Below are positions 31,681 through 39,904 of a DNA stretch of 52,460 bases, piece after piece. A program made the translations under genes and the position numbers. Under the pieces are notes generated by a model that was given only the letters and a program-made list of their open reading frames with translations, ran no database searches and was not told the origin of the DNA. Origin of the DNA: Candidatus Flavonifractor intestinipullorum (lineage in GTDB: Bacteria > Bacillota > Clostridia > Oscillospirales > Oscillospiraceae); the NCBI GenBank assembly GCA_019118925.1, contig DWYC01000035.1, positions 1 to 52,460 on the forward strand. The letters are read 5' to 3'. The stretch's first letter is position 1. Each line of letters opens with the position of its first letter.

Positions 31681-32106
31681 TCAGTCGCCCACCACGACGC
31701 CCATGGAGCGGGCGGTACCGGCGATCATGCTCATGGCCGCCTCGATGCTGGCCGCGTTCAGGTCGGGCATCTTGGTCTCGGCGATCTTGCGCACATCCTC
31801 CTTGCTGATGGTGGCCACCTTGGTCTTGTTGGGCACACCAGAGCCGGACTCGATGTTGCAGGCCTTCTTGATGAGGACGGCGGCGGGAGGCGTCTTGGTG
31901 ACAAAGGTAAAGGAACGGTCGGCGTACACGGTGATGATGACCGGGATGATCATGCCGGCCTCATTCTTGGTGCGCTCGTTAAACTCCTTGGTGAAGGCGG
32001 GAATGTTCACGCCATGCTGGCCCAAGGCGGGGCCCACAGGGGGGGCGGGAGTCGCCTTGCCGGCCGGAATTTGCAGCTTGATATAACCAGTGATCTTCTG
32101 TGCCAT
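31681..32106 (-). CDS. rplK: Ribosomal protein L11
   Basis: The 141-residue protein binds the GTPase-associated centre of 23S rRNA. It reads [20 protein letters not shown] and [14 protein letters not shown], and ends [10 protein letters not shown]. The ATG at 32106 has AGGAGG upstream; an in-frame codon 12 bases earlier has none. Confidence 0.97.
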   Translation of the reverse strand: MAQKITGYIKLQIPAGKATPAPPVGPALGQHGVNIPAFTKEFNERTKNEAGMIIPVIITVYADRSFTFVTKTPPAAVLIKKACNIESGSGVPNKTKVATISKEDVRKIAETKMPDLNAASIEAAMSMIAGTARSMGVVVGD

Positions 32107-32193
32107 TTGAAACAGCACCTCCTATGAAATGTGGTTGAGACGGAACGCTCCGGCGTTCCTCCCACGCGCGGGGTTGCGGGCCCCGCCGCCCGT

Positions 32194-32715
32194 TCACTCA
32201 GCCGGCTCCACCTGGTCGAGCTCCAGCTCGACGGGAGTCTCACGGCCAAACATCTCGACCGTCACGCGGACCTTGCTCCGCTCCAGGTCGATCTCTTCCA
32301 CGATGCCCAGGAAGGACTCCAGCGCGCCCTCGGTGATCTTCACGCTGTCTCCCACCTGGTAGCCCACGACGACTTCCTTCTTCTCCACACCCATGGAGGC
32401 TACTTCCTCCTCCGTCAGGGGGATGGGTTTGTTGCCGTCGCCCACAAAGCCGGTCACGCCCCGGACGTTGCGCACCAGGTGCCACGTCTCGTCGGTCATG
32501 ATCATCTTCACCAGCACATAGCCGGGAAAGACCTTCCGCTCCACAGTTTTCGGGCCGTTGTCCGTGATCTCGGTCACGGTCTCCATGGGGATATTCACCT
32601 CATGGATGAGATCGCGCATATTCCGGTTCTCCACGGCCTTCTCGATAGAGGCGGCCACGGTGTTTTCATAGCCGGAGTAGGTATGCGCGACATACCACAA
32701 TGCACGTTCTTCCAT
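32194..32715 (-). CDS. nusG: Transcription termination/antitermination factor NusG
   Basis: The 173-residue factor binds RNA polymerase and links it to ribosome and Rho. The NGN domain opens ALWYVAHTYSGYENTVA and includes RKVFPGYVLVKM. A C-terminal KOW domain (VGDSVKITEGALESFLG) follows. It lies between secE and rplK, the standard order. Confidence 0.97.
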   Translation of the reverse strand: MEERALWYVAHTYSGYENTVAASIEKAVENRNMRDLIHEVNIPMETVTEITDNGPKTVERKVFPGYVLVKMIMTDETWHLVRNVRGVTGFVGDGNKPIPLTEEEVASMGVEKKEVVVGYQVGDSVKITEGALESFLGIVEEIDLERSKVRVTVEMFGRETPVELELDQVEPAE

Positions 32716-32724
32716 ATCTGCTCC

Positions 32725-32997
32725 TTACTGGAACAGATCCAGCAGGGCGCCAATGACAGACTGAGCCAGCCAATCGAAGACCCCGATGCACACGCCCACA
32801 ACAATACAGCAGACAATGACGACCACGGTGTTGTTAAACGTCTGCTTCCGGGTGGGCCACTGAACTTTCTTCAGTTCCGCCTTCATCTCGCGCAGCCACT
32901 TGCCGATACGGGCGAAGACGCCGGGCTTGGACTTGCTGTCCTTCTTGCCCTTCTCCGGCTTGGCGCCGTTCTGCTCGAGCTTCTCGTTTTCAGGCAT
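32725..32997 (-). CDS. secE: Preprotein translocase subunit SecE
   Basis: The 90-residue protein has a charged cytoplasmic N-terminus, the conserved amphipathic segment ELKKVQWPTRKQTFNNT and a single membrane helix (VVVIVCCIVVGVCIGVF). It stabilises SecY in the translocon. I start at ATG 32997, with AAGAAGG 8 bases upstream; a GTG at 33006 is too close to that site. Confidence 0.95.
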   Translation of the reverse strand: MPENEKLEQNGAKPEKGKKDSKSKPGVFARIGKWLREMKAELKKVQWPTRKQTFNNTVVVIVCCIVVGVCIGVFDWLAQSVIGALLDLFQ

Positions 32998-33035
32998 TCC
33001 GTACACCCTTCTTTCTATCGTGCTCTGGGCACAGA

Positions 33036-33200
33036 TTACTTGGTCTCATTGTGAACCGTATGCTTTCTGCAGAAGGGGCAATACTTCTTCAGCTCCAGAC
33101 GGTCGGGAGTATTCTTCTTATTCTTGTTGGTGTTGTAGTTCCTCTGCTTGCACTCGGAGCAGCGGAGGGTGATCTTCACCCGGGAACCAGCCTTTGCCAT
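33036..33200 (-). CDS. rpmG: Ribosomal protein L33
   Basis: The 54-residue zinc-ribbon form has CSECKQRNY and a second pair in [11 protein letters not shown], so it is the zinc-dependent paralogue. It is the first gene of the reverse-strand rpmG-secE-nusG-rplK-rplA unit. AAGGAGG precedes the ATG; the frame extends upstream only as non-coding leader. Confidence 0.95.
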   Translation of the reverse strand: MAKAGSRVKITLRCSECKQRNYNTNKNKKNTPDRLELKKYCPFCRKHTVHNETK

Positions 33201-33421
33201 GTGTTCGGCACCTCCTTCAATAGTTGACCATGTCCAGGACATAAAAAAATGCCGGACACAGCCGTAGCCGAATCCAGCGACGCGGGGCGCACCACGCCCG
33301 TTCGTCACGGTGCGGACCCGGCTGTCTGCCTCCCTATGTTCTCTCGGCGGAGCAGAGGGTTCCGCACCCGTCACACCGTAAAAACGCGCACGAAAAAAAG
33401 CCCTCTTTCATAGGTAGGTTT
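33201..33421 (-). promoter_or_regulatory. Long structured leader of the rpmG-secE-nusG operon
   Basis: About 220 bases of transcribed, gene-free sequence. An 8-bp pair, GGTGCGGA with TCCGCACC, closes a loop of about 40 bases holding smaller GC stems. Closer to rpmG a GC-rich segment is followed by a run of seven T, the shape of an attenuator. I recognise no known riboswitch and found no tRNA. Confidence 0.4.
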
Positions 33422-33450
33422 AGAATAGCACGCAGGAGAGGGAAAGTCAA
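33422..33450 (-). promoter_or_regulatory. Sigma-A promoter of the rpmG operon
   Basis: On the reverse strand TTGACT and TATTCT with a 17-base spacer. Confidence 0.8.
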
Positions 33451-33468
33451 GCATTTTTGAAAATAAAT

Positions 33469-33497
33469 TTGACATTTCCCCCGTCTGCCCCGATAAT
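33469..33497 (+). promoter_or_regulatory. Sigma-A promoter of ruvX
   Basis: TTGACA (33469-33474) and GATAAT (33492-33497) with a 17-base spacer, 33 bases before the gene. It is back to back with the rpmG promoter. Confidence 0.85.
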
Positions 33498-33530
33498 AAA
33501 TCGTATCACCCAAAAAGGAGCGACCATCTT

Positions 33531-33950
33531 ATGCGTATTATGGCCATCGACTACGGCGACGCCCGCACCGGCGTGGCCATCTCCGACGCCACCGGAATGC
33601 TCACCGGCTTTACGGCTGTGATCCCCAGCCGCAAAAGCCAGTCTGCGGCGGAGGAGATCGGGAAGCTCGCCGCCAGCCACGGTGTGGAGGAGCTGGTGGT
33701 GGGCCTGCCCCGGAACATGGACGGCACGGAGGGCCCCAGGGCGGAGCTGTGCCGTGCGTTTGCCCGGCAGCTGGAGGAGATCACCGGACTCTCCCCCGTC
33801 CTCTGGGACGAGCGGCGCACCACCGTGGAGGCCCATAACATTCTCCACCAGAGCGGCAAGCGGATGAAAGCCCACAAGAAGAACGTGGACGCCGTGGCCG
33901 CCTCCCTGATTCTGGAGGGTTACCTGACCTACCGGCGCACCCGCGGCTAG
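33531..33950 (+). CDS. ruvX: YqgF/RuvX-family putative pre-16S rRNA nuclease or Holliday junction resolvase
   Basis: A 139-residue RNase H-fold protein: MAIDYGDARTGVAISD with the catalytic Asp, ELVVGLPRNMDGTEG, WDERRTTVEAHNIL and a final acidic DAVAASLILEGYL. The family matures the 16S rRNA 5' end; resolvase activity has also been proposed. AAGGAG precedes the ATG. It converges with the TauE pair, ending 9 bases away. Confidence 0.93.
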   Translation: MRIMAIDYGDARTGVAISDATGMLTGFTAVIPSRKSQSAAEEIGKLAASHGVEELVVGLPRNMDGTEGPRAELCRAFARQLEEITGLSPVLWDERRTTVEAHNILHQSGKRMKAHKKNVDAVAASLILEGYLTYRRTRG

Positions 33951-33959
33951 GGAGCCCGA

Positions 33960-34319
33960 TTACCCGGGGCGAAACCACTCCCGGACGCCCACCACCAGGA
34001 GAAAGCCGCCGAAGCACCGGTGGAGCAGCTCCACATCCAGGCCGGTGGCCAGCCAGGCCGCCCCGCCGGCGCAGGCCAGTCCCGCCAGCACCGCAGGCAG
34101 CACGCTGGCGCGGTGGACGTACCCGTTTCGCAGATGGGCCGGAAGCGCCATGGCCGCCGCCGGGAGAAAGTAGAGCAGATTTACCCCCTGGGCCTGGGTC
34201 TGGGGCACACCGGCAAAGGCGGTCAGATAGATGAGCAGCAGGGTCCCGCCCCCCACGCCAAAGCCGGAGAGAACGCCGGTGACCGCCCCGGCCAGCACCG
34301 CGCCCAGCCACGCCGTCAA
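33960..34319 (-). CDS. TauE/SafE-family membrane protein, second half-size subunit
   Basis: A 119-residue protein, second of a pair. It begins LTAWLGAVLAGAVTGVLSGF and carries the family's GVGGG turn, then YLTAFAGVPQTQAQGVNLLY and about four hydrophobic segments. TSUP/TauE exporters of about 250 residues consist of two such repeats; here each repeat is a separate gene. The TTG at 34319 overlaps the stop of the first half, suggesting coupled translation and a heterodimer. The transported anion (sulfite, sulfonate or other) is unknown. Confidence 0.8.
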   Translation of the reverse strand: MTAWLGAVLAGAVTGVLSGFGVGGGTLLLIYLTAFAGVPQTQAQGVNLLYFLPAAAMALPAHLRNGYVHRASVLPAVLAGLACAGGAAWLATGLDVELLHRCFGGFLLVVGVREWFRPG

Positions 34320-34690
34320 GCGAACAGGGCCTTCCCACCCCCGTAGAGCAAAAGCAGCGCAAACCCCCGGCGCAGCCAGGTGGGGCTGATCCGGCCAAAG
34401 ACCTTTCCGCCCACCCAGCCTCCCAGCAGCCCGCCCAAAAGATAGGGCAGCGCCAGCGCCAGATCCAGCCCGCCCCGGAACCAGTAGATCGCCGCCGAGA
34501 GGGCGCACAGAGGGGCAATGACCGCCACCGAGGTGGCAAAGGCCTGCCGCTGGTCCAGTTGACACAGCCGGGTGAGCAGGGGCACCAGTACCATCCCTCC
34601 TCCCCCGCCGAACAGGCCGTTCACGATTCCCGCCGCGCCCCCGGCTAAGGCCGGCGCCCACCAGGGCCGTTTTTCCGTCTCCCTTGACAC
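34316..34690 (-). CDS. TauE/SafE-family membrane protein, first half-size subunit
   Basis: A 124-residue protein reading PALAGGAAGIVNGLFGGGGG, then LLTRLCQLDQRQAFATSVAV and about four membrane segments, ending RRGFALLLLYGGGKALFA. It is the first TauE repeat. I choose the GTG at 34690, since GGAGGG lies 7 bases upstream; the ATG at 34705 overlaps that binding site and a hairpin. The following gene overlaps its stop. Confidence 0.8.
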   Translation of the reverse strand: MSRETEKRPWWAPALAGGAAGIVNGLFGGGGGMVLVPLLTRLCQLDQRQAFATSVAVIAPLCALSAAIYWFRGGLDLALALPYLLGGLLGGWVGGKVFGRISPTWLRRGFALLLLYGGGKALFA

Positions 34691-34693
34691 AAG

Positions 34694-34733
34694 ACATCCC
34701 TCCATCGGTCTTATTCTGCCAATGGAGGGATGT
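34694..34733. terminator. 12-bp perfect hairpin between tcdA-like and TauE genes
   Basis: ACATCCCTCCAT and ATGGAGGGATGT pair perfectly around a 16-base loop. On the forward strand a T-run follows. In the reverse-strand mRNA the stem contains the GGAGGG binding site of the first TauE gene, so it may instead restrict its translation. Confidence 0.55.
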
Positions 34734-34735
34734 TT

Positions 34736-35461
34736 TTATACCGTTTTTTCCCGCTGGGCCAGAGCCTGCACCACATCGCCCGCCAGCATCAGGCCCGCAC
34801 AGGCCGGCACCCAGGCCACGCTGCCCGGAATGGAGCGCCGTCCGGGGGGCGGCGCTTCCCCGCTCTCCCCCGGAGTGACCGGGGGTTCCGGCGACCAGAG
34901 GACCCGGTGATGCCGGATACCCCGGGCGCGCAGCTCCTTGCGCACCACCCGGGCCAGAGGGCAGCCCTCCGTCTTGGCGATGTCTCCAATGCGGAATTGG
35001 GTGGGGTCCAGCTTATTTCCCGTTCCAAGGGCGGAGAGAATGGGAATACCCCGCTCCAGGGCGGTCTGGATCAGGTCCAGCTTACAGGAGACCAGATCGA
35101 TGGCGTCCACGATGTAGTCATAGCGCGTCCGGAAGAAGTCCTCCCGGGTTTCGGCCTCGTACCGGGCGGCCAGGGGAATCACCCGGCATTGGGGGCTGAT
35201 GTCCCGCACCCGCTCCGCCAGGACCTCCGCCTTGGGCCGGCCGAGGGTGGAGTGGAGGGCGCCCAGCTGCCGGTTCAGGTTGGTGAGGCTCACCTCGTCC
35301 TGGTCGATGAGGGTGAGCGCCCCCACGCCCGAGCGGGCCAGGGCCTCCACGGTCCAGCTCCCCACGCCGCCCAGTCCAAAGACCGCCACATGGCAGTTCC
35401 ACAGGCGCTCCACCGCGCCCTCCCCCAGCAGCATGGCGGTGCGGGAAAACTGCTCCTGCAT
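34736..35461 (-). CDS. tcdA: ThiF-family protein, probable tRNA threonylcarbamoyladenosine dehydratase
   Basis: The 241-residue E1-like enzyme opens FSRTAMLLGEGAVERL, followed by the ATP-binding HVAVFGLGGVGSWTVEALAR, DQDEVSLTNLNRQ and DAIDLVSCKLDL. TcdA converts t6A37 to its cyclic form with ATP. The C-terminal GSVAWVPACAGLMLAG is also typical. A Sua5-type enzyme that makes the t6A precursor is encoded at 41290-42303. The start has GGAG upstream; a longer frame has none. Confidence 0.9.
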   Translation of the reverse strand: MQEQFSRTAMLLGEGAVERLWNCHVAVFGLGGVGSWTVEALARSGVGALTLIDQDEVSLTNLNRQLGALHSTLGRPKAEVLAERVRDISPQCRVIPLAARYEAETREDFFRTRYDYIVDAIDLVSCKLDLIQTALERGIPILSALGTGNKLDPTQFRIGDIAKTEGCPLARVVRKELRARGIRHHRVLWSPEPPVTPGESGEAPPPGRRSIPGSVAWVPACAGLMLAGDVVQALAQREKTV

Positions 35462-35480
35462 GGTATCGCTCCTTTCCATG

Positions 35481-35508
35481 AAAAAGGGCGGGGCACAAGG
35501 CCCCGCCC
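35481..35508 (-). terminator. Terminator of the PrsA-like gene
   Basis: On the reverse strand GGGCGGGGC and GCCCCGCCC form a 9-bp stem followed by TTTTT, 23 bases after the foldase stop. Confidence 0.88.
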
Positions 35509-35531
35509 CGGTGTGATTGGACTTGTACTTC

Positions 35532-37091
35532 TTACTCCACGTAGCGGATGCCGCTGCCCTGGACGGCCTCAATGCCGGAGGTCAGCCCCTCCAGCCAGGT
35601 GCTCAGGTCGTCGCTGCGCAGGGCGTTGGAGGCGGTGTACTTCCAGAGTACCTGGTCCACCGTGTCCAGATACATCACATGCCAGCCCCACTGGTCCTGC
35701 TGGGTGTTCTCCACCAGGCCGGTGTCGCCCGCCTTACGGCCGTCGGCGAAAATCCAGTCCATGAAGCCGGTGAAGAAAGAGGTGCTCCGGTTCACGTCCT
35801 CATAGAGGCCGCCGTTGGTGTTGGAGCCGGGGTCCTCGGAATACTGCTCGGCCAGGGCGGCGAAGGACTCGGCGGTCTGGTCGCCGGCGTTGAACTCGTC
35901 CAGAATGCGCTGGGCCTCCGCCTCGGCGGCGTCCATGGCCTCGTCGGTGGGCTCTTCCGCGCCCTCCTCCACGTCGGCCAGGATCAGAATGTGGCGGATA
36001 TCAGCCTGTCCGATGGCCTCCTCGTCCAGGTAGCGGCCGTCGAACTGCACGGCGTAGTAACCGCTGCCCGAGGACTCCACCACGCTCACGTCGCCCGGCT
36101 GCCGGGCGCTGTCCACCAGCCACTCCTGCAGGGCGGAGTTCAGGCTGGACCCCACCAGCGTCTGCTGGCCGGGATAGCTCAGGGAGCCGCTCTCGTCGGC
36201 GTCCACCACGGCCTGGGCCGCGTCGTCAAAGGAGGTTCCGCCCTCCACCTCGGCCACCAGGGCGTCGGCCTGCGCCTGAGCGGCCTCCATCGCCGCGGTC
36301 TGCTCCTCCTCGGTGGGCTCCACGGTGTTGCCCTCTTCATCCGTGGTGCTCTCCGCCGTACCGTCGAAGTAGACATAGCGGTACTGGAAGGTATCCAGGG
36401 TGTCCGCATTCTCCTCGTAGTAGCTCTCCAGCGCGGCGTCGTCATAGGTCAGCGAGTCGGAGTGAGCCGTATAATACTGGTTGGCCAGATAGACCTCCTC
36501 CAGGCAATCGCGCAGGACGCTCTCGTTCACATACTGGCCGAACACCGCCTTCAGGAAGGAGTTCAGGCCGGGATAGCCGGACTGAGTCGCCTGGCTGCGG
36601 TAGTTCTCAATATCGCTCTCCACCGAGGCCTGGCTCTCCTCCGAGAGGGTCATCCCCTCTTCCCGGGCGGCGTCGGTGAGCGCCTTGTTCTGGATGATCT
36701 GCGTCTCAGCCACGCTCATGAAGTAGTCGTAGAAGGTCTCGCCGGTCTCCTCATCGTAAACCTGCTCCTTGGGGTCCACGCTGGTATCGTACATCCCGTA
36801 CATGGACAGCAGGTAGCCGTTCTGCTGCCGGGCCAGGTTGTAATAATAAGACACCTCGCCGGGCGTGTAATTCCGCCCGTCCACCGTCATGGCGGTGCTC
36901 CGTCCCTGGAAAAAGCCCGAGTGCCAGACCAGCAGGGCCACCACCAGGATGGCGACCACCACGCCAATGACCGTGTAGATAACGGTATTGCGCTTTTTGA
37001 TCTTGGCCTCTTTGCGCTCCTGGATCTGCTTCTGCGTCAGGCCCCCTACGGGATCATTCTGGCGCTGTTTCTTTTCTCTGGATGCGCTCAT
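35532..37091 (-). CDS. PrsA-like membrane-anchored peptidyl-prolyl isomerase
   Basis: A 519-residue exported foldase. A basic cytoplasmic start (KQIQERKEAKIKKRN) leads to one membrane helix (TVIYTVIGVVVAILVVALLV), a SurA-like N-terminal domain and a parvulin domain. The parvulin motifs IRHILILAD and the region from AESFAALAEQYSEDPGSNTN to WGWHVMYLD are visible. It probably helps secreted proteins fold outside the membrane. It is anchored by a helix rather than a lipobox cysteine. The ATG at 37091 fits a promoter whose start would lie near 37146; the frame extends to 37139 without a ribosome binding site. Confidence 0.88.
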   Translation of the reverse strand: MSASREKKQRQNDPVGGLTQKQIQERKEAKIKKRNTVIYTVIGVVVAILVVALLVWHSGFFQGRSTAMTVDGRNYTPGEVSYYYNLARQQNGYLLSMYGMYDTSVDPKEQVYDEETGETFYDYFMSVAETQIIQNKALTDAAREEGMTLSEESQASVESDIENYRSQATQSGYPGLNSFLKAVFGQYVNESVLRDCLEEVYLANQYYTAHSDSLTYDDAALESYYEENADTLDTFQYRYVYFDGTAESTTDEEGNTVEPTEEEQTAAMEAAQAQADALVAEVEGGTSFDDAAQAVVDADESGSLSYPGQQTLVGSSLNSALQEWLVDSARQPGDVSVVESSGSGYYAVQFDGRYLDEEAIGQADIRHILILADVEEGAEEPTDEAMDAAEAEAQRILDEFNAGDQTAESFAALAEQYSEDPGSNTNGGLYEDVNRSTSFFTGFMDWIFADGRKAGDTGLVENTQQDQWGWHVMYLDTVDQVLWKYTASNALRSDDLSTWLEGLTSGIEAVQGSGIRYVE

Positions 37092-37151
37092 TTGATCTTC
37101 AGTCCTCTCGTCATAATTGCTGCGAGTGTAGTCTCGCATACGTATTGAGAA

Positions 37152-37180
37152 ATTATACCGGAAATAGCGGCTTTTTTCAA
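37152..37180 (-). promoter_or_regulatory. Sigma-A promoter of the PrsA-like gene
   Basis: On the reverse strand TTGAAA and TATAAT with a 17-base spacer. Confidence 0.85.
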
Positions 37181-37205
37181 GCCCCTCCGGAAGATTTCCA
37201 GTTTT

Positions 37206-38384
37206 TTACGATTCGTTCCCGAATTTCCGCCACCAGGCCTCGATCTGAGCCCGGCCGGCCTGTACGCTGCCCTGAATCATCCCCGCCGAGCCCCCGCCCC
37301 GGCCGTTCAGGGCAGTGTTGAGCTCCCGCGCCGCGCCGCGCAGGTCCCGCCCGGGAGCACAGCCCACAATGTAGTTCCAGCGCTCCCCGGCGGGTACAAA
37401 GACGCCGCACAGCCCCACCCCCCGCTGGAGGGCGGCGTTGACCAGGGCCCGCTGGGCCTTGGTATCCAGCTCCAGGAAAAAAAGAGCCTCTTCTTTCCCG
37501 GGGGCGATCCCGTCCGCCAGGGCCTGGGCCGTCAGGCGGCCCAGATGGGCGGCGCGCAGCCTGGTCTCCTCCAGCTCGGCGCACAGCCGCGCCACCGCCT
37601 GGGCTACCTCGCCCTGTTTGGCGGAGAGCTGGTTGGAGATGTCGCTCACGCTGGCCTGCTTGGCGATCACATCCTCCACCGCACGGCTCCCGGAGAGCAT
37701 CCGGAGGCGGACGCCCCCCTTCCAGTTCTGGAGGGAGAGGAAGTGGATGAGTCCGATCTCCCCGGTGTGCCTCACATGGGGCGCGCAGCAGGCGCACACA
37801 TCGTAGCCCGGGATGGTGACCACGCGCACCGGCCCGGCGATCTCCCCCTTGCTGCGGTAGTCCAGCCGGGAGAGCTCCTCCGGCGCCGGATAGGTGCAGG
37901 AGACCGGCAGGTTCCGGCTTACCGCCTCATTGGCCAGGCGCTCCACCCGCTGTACGTCCTCCCAGGCGACCGGTCCGCTCAGATCCACGGTGACCTCCTC
38001 GTCCCCCAGGTGAAACCCCACATTGTCCAGATCGTAGAGCCGGTGGAAAAGGCCGGAGACAATGTGTTCCCCGGTGTGGCACTGCATCCGGGCAAAGCGC
38101 AGGGGCCAGTTCAGTTCAGCCCGCACCGGCGTTCCCACCTCCAGAGGCCGGGCGGTATGGTGCCAAACGGCGCCGTCCTCCTCCTGGGTGTCCCGGACGG
38201 GCAGGGCCGTCCCGTCCTCCAGGACCAGCGTCCCCTGGTCGCCGTACTGCCCGCCTCCCTCCGGGAAAAAGCAGGTCCGGTCCAGAGCGATGCGCCAGCC
38301 CTCCCCCGCCGGGGCGCAAGCCGTGACCTGTGCCGTGCAGGAGGTCAAATATCCGTCGGCGTCGTAAAGGCGCTGGGTCGTCAT
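37206..38384 (-). CDS. AlaX-type alanyl-tRNA editing protein
   Basis: The 392-residue free-standing editing enzyme hydrolyses mischarged Ser- or Gly-tRNA(Ala). The first part resembles the AlaRS linker and editing domain (RTCFFPEGGGQYGDQG). The zinc motif HxxxH is in CHTGEHIVSG, completed by Cys and His in CACCAPHVRHTGE. The C-terminal part is DHHA1-like (GRGGGSAGMIQGS). GGAG lies 7 bases before the ATG at 38384. The gene follows the aminopeptidase by 4 bases. Confidence 0.9.
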   Translation of the reverse strand: MTTQRLYDADGYLTSCTAQVTACAPAGEGWRIALDRTCFFPEGGGQYGDQGTLVLEDGTALPVRDTQEEDGAVWHHTARPLEVGTPVRAELNWPLRFARMQCHTGEHIVSGLFHRLYDLDNVGFHLGDEEVTVDLSGPVAWEDVQRVERLANEAVSRNLPVSCTYPAPEELSRLDYRSKGEIAGPVRVVTIPGYDVCACCAPHVRHTGEIGLIHFLSLQNWKGGVRLRMLSGSRAVEDVIAKQASVSDISNQLSAKQGEVAQAVARLCAELEETRLRAAHLGRLTAQALADGIAPGKEEALFFLELDTKAQRALVNAALQRGVGLCGVFVPAGERWNYIVGCAPGRDLRGAARELNTALNGRGGGSAGMIQGSVQAGRAQIEAWWRKFGNES

Positions 38385-38388
38385 GGCG

Positions 38389-39798
38389 TTACTCCGCCGC
38401 ATAGACCGCCTTCATGCCCTTATAGGTCATGTAGCAGTCCAGTTTGGAGACCGTCTCAAAGGGGGCGTGCATGGCCAGCACCGGCACGCCGGCATCCAGT
38501 GTGTCGATGTCCCGGTTGGCCATGAAGCAGGCCACCGTGCCGCCGCCGCCGGCGTCCACCTTGCCCAGCTCGGCCATCTGCCAGAATACGCCCGCCTCGT
38601 CCAGAATGCGCCGGACGTAGGCCACCACCTCGGCCGAGGCGTCGGAAGCCCCCGACTTGCCCCGGGCCCCGGTGTACTTGCACAGGCCCATGCCGTAGTT
38701 GATCCGCGCGCTGTTGCGCTTTTCGTACACGTCGGCATAATTGGGGTCATAGGCCGCCGTCACATCCGCCGAGAGGCAGAAGGACTTCTCATAGCAGGTC
38801 TTCAGGGGGACCTTCTGGCTGTCGCACAGGTCGGACATGAAGGTGTCGAAGGCCGCCGACTGCATCCCGGACACGCCCTCGGAGCCGATTTCCTCTTTAT
38901 CGGCCAGGATGCATACGGCGGTCCGGGAGGGAATCTCCAGCTCCAGCAGGGCGGCGAACTCCGCATAGGCGCACACCCGGTCGTCGTGGCCATAGGCGCC
39001 GATGAGGGAGCGGTCGAAACCGATGTCCACAGCCCGGAAGGCGGGGACCACCTCCAGCTCGGCCGAGATGAAGTCCTCCTCCGTGATGCCGTATTTCTGG
39101 TGCAGCAGGTCCAGAACCGCCAGCTTGACCCGCTCGGCGCCCTCGTCGTCCCGGAAGGGCCGGCTGCCCACCAGAATATTCAGCGTCTCGGCGGGAATGG
39201 CCTCGCTCAGGGGCTTCTTGGACTGCTCCACCCCAAGGTGGGGCAGCAGGTCGTTGATGGTGAAGAGCGGGTCGCCGGGGCGCCCGCCGATGGCTACCTC
39301 CACCACGCTCCCGTCTTTCCGGGCCACCACGCCGTGGAGCTCCAGCGGGATGCTCACCCACTGGTACTTGCGCAGCCCGCCGTAGTAGTGGGTCTTGAAG
39401 TAGGCCAGCTCGCTGTCCTCATAGAGCGGATTGGGCTTCAAATCCAGGCGGGGAGAGTCGATGTGGGCCGCGCCGATGTTCACGCCCTCGGAGAGGGGGC
39501 GGCTGCCCACCACCGCCAGCATCAGGCTCTTGCCGCGGTTGGAGCGGTAGATCTTGTCGCCGCTCTTGAGCTCCATGCCCCGCACAAAAGGCCGGAATCC
39601 CTTGGCCTCCGCCTGACGGATGGCCTCGGATACACACTCCCGCTCGGTCTTACCCGCGTCGAGGAAGCGCTTATAGTCCTCGCAATAGCGCTGCAAAGCC
39701 GCCTCGTCCTCAGCCGTCAGGCGGTCATAACCGTTTTTCGGGGCGTAGCACAGCGCCTCTCGGCGCAGTTCGCCCGCCGTCTTTTCCTTTTCTGCCAT
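38389..39798 (-). CDS. M18 family zinc aminopeptidase
   Basis: The 469-residue metallopeptidase removes N-terminal residues, in this family often acidic ones. Metal and catalytic regions are visible: GAAHIDSPRLDLKPNPLY, the ADKEEIGSEGVSGMQS dinuclear-site segment, and a late histidine in VPVLAMHAPFETV. It has a clear AGGAGGG before the ATG and is cotranscribed with the alanyl-tRNA editing gene. Confidence 0.93.
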   Translation of the reverse strand: MAEKEKTAGELRREALCYAPKNGYDRLTAEDEAALQRYCEDYKRFLDAGKTERECVSEAIRQAEAKGFRPFVRGMELKSGDKIYRSNRGKSLMLAVVGSRPLSEGVNIGAAHIDSPRLDLKPNPLYEDSELAYFKTHYYGGLRKYQWVSIPLELHGVVARKDGSVVEVAIGGRPGDPLFTINDLLPHLGVEQSKKPLSEAIPAETLNILVGSRPFRDDEGAERVKLAVLDLLHQKYGITEEDFISAELEVVPAFRAVDIGFDRSLIGAYGHDDRVCAYAEFAALLELEIPSRTAVCILADKEEIGSEGVSGMQSAAFDTFMSDLCDSQKVPLKTCYEKSFCLSADVTAAYDPNYADVYEKRNSARINYGMGLCKYTGARGKSGASDASAEVVAYVRRILDEAGVFWQMAELGKVDAGGGGTVACFMANRDIDTLDAGVPVLAMHAPFETVSKLDCYMTYKGMKAVYAAE

Positions 39799-39832
39799 AG
39801 AAATGGCCCTCCTTTGCCGTCTCGCGTGAAGT

Positions 39833-39863
39833 CAGGGCGCGCATCCCTTCGGAGCGCGCCCTG
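39833..39863. terminator. Hairpin between coaE and the M18 gene
   Basis: CAGGGCGCGC and GCGCGCCCTG form a 10-bp stem with an 11-base loop. No T-run follows on the reverse strand, so termination is uncertain. Confidence 0.45.
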
Positions 39864-39904
39864 GGAAAATCGCTATTGCATATCTTACCACATTCCGCCC
39901 AACT

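Noticed and set aside
33201-33421. A tRNA gene (for example tRNA-Trp) before secE-nusG
   Set aside because: That position often holds one in bacteria, but no cloverleaf with T-loop GTTCRA and matching acceptor arms could be built here.
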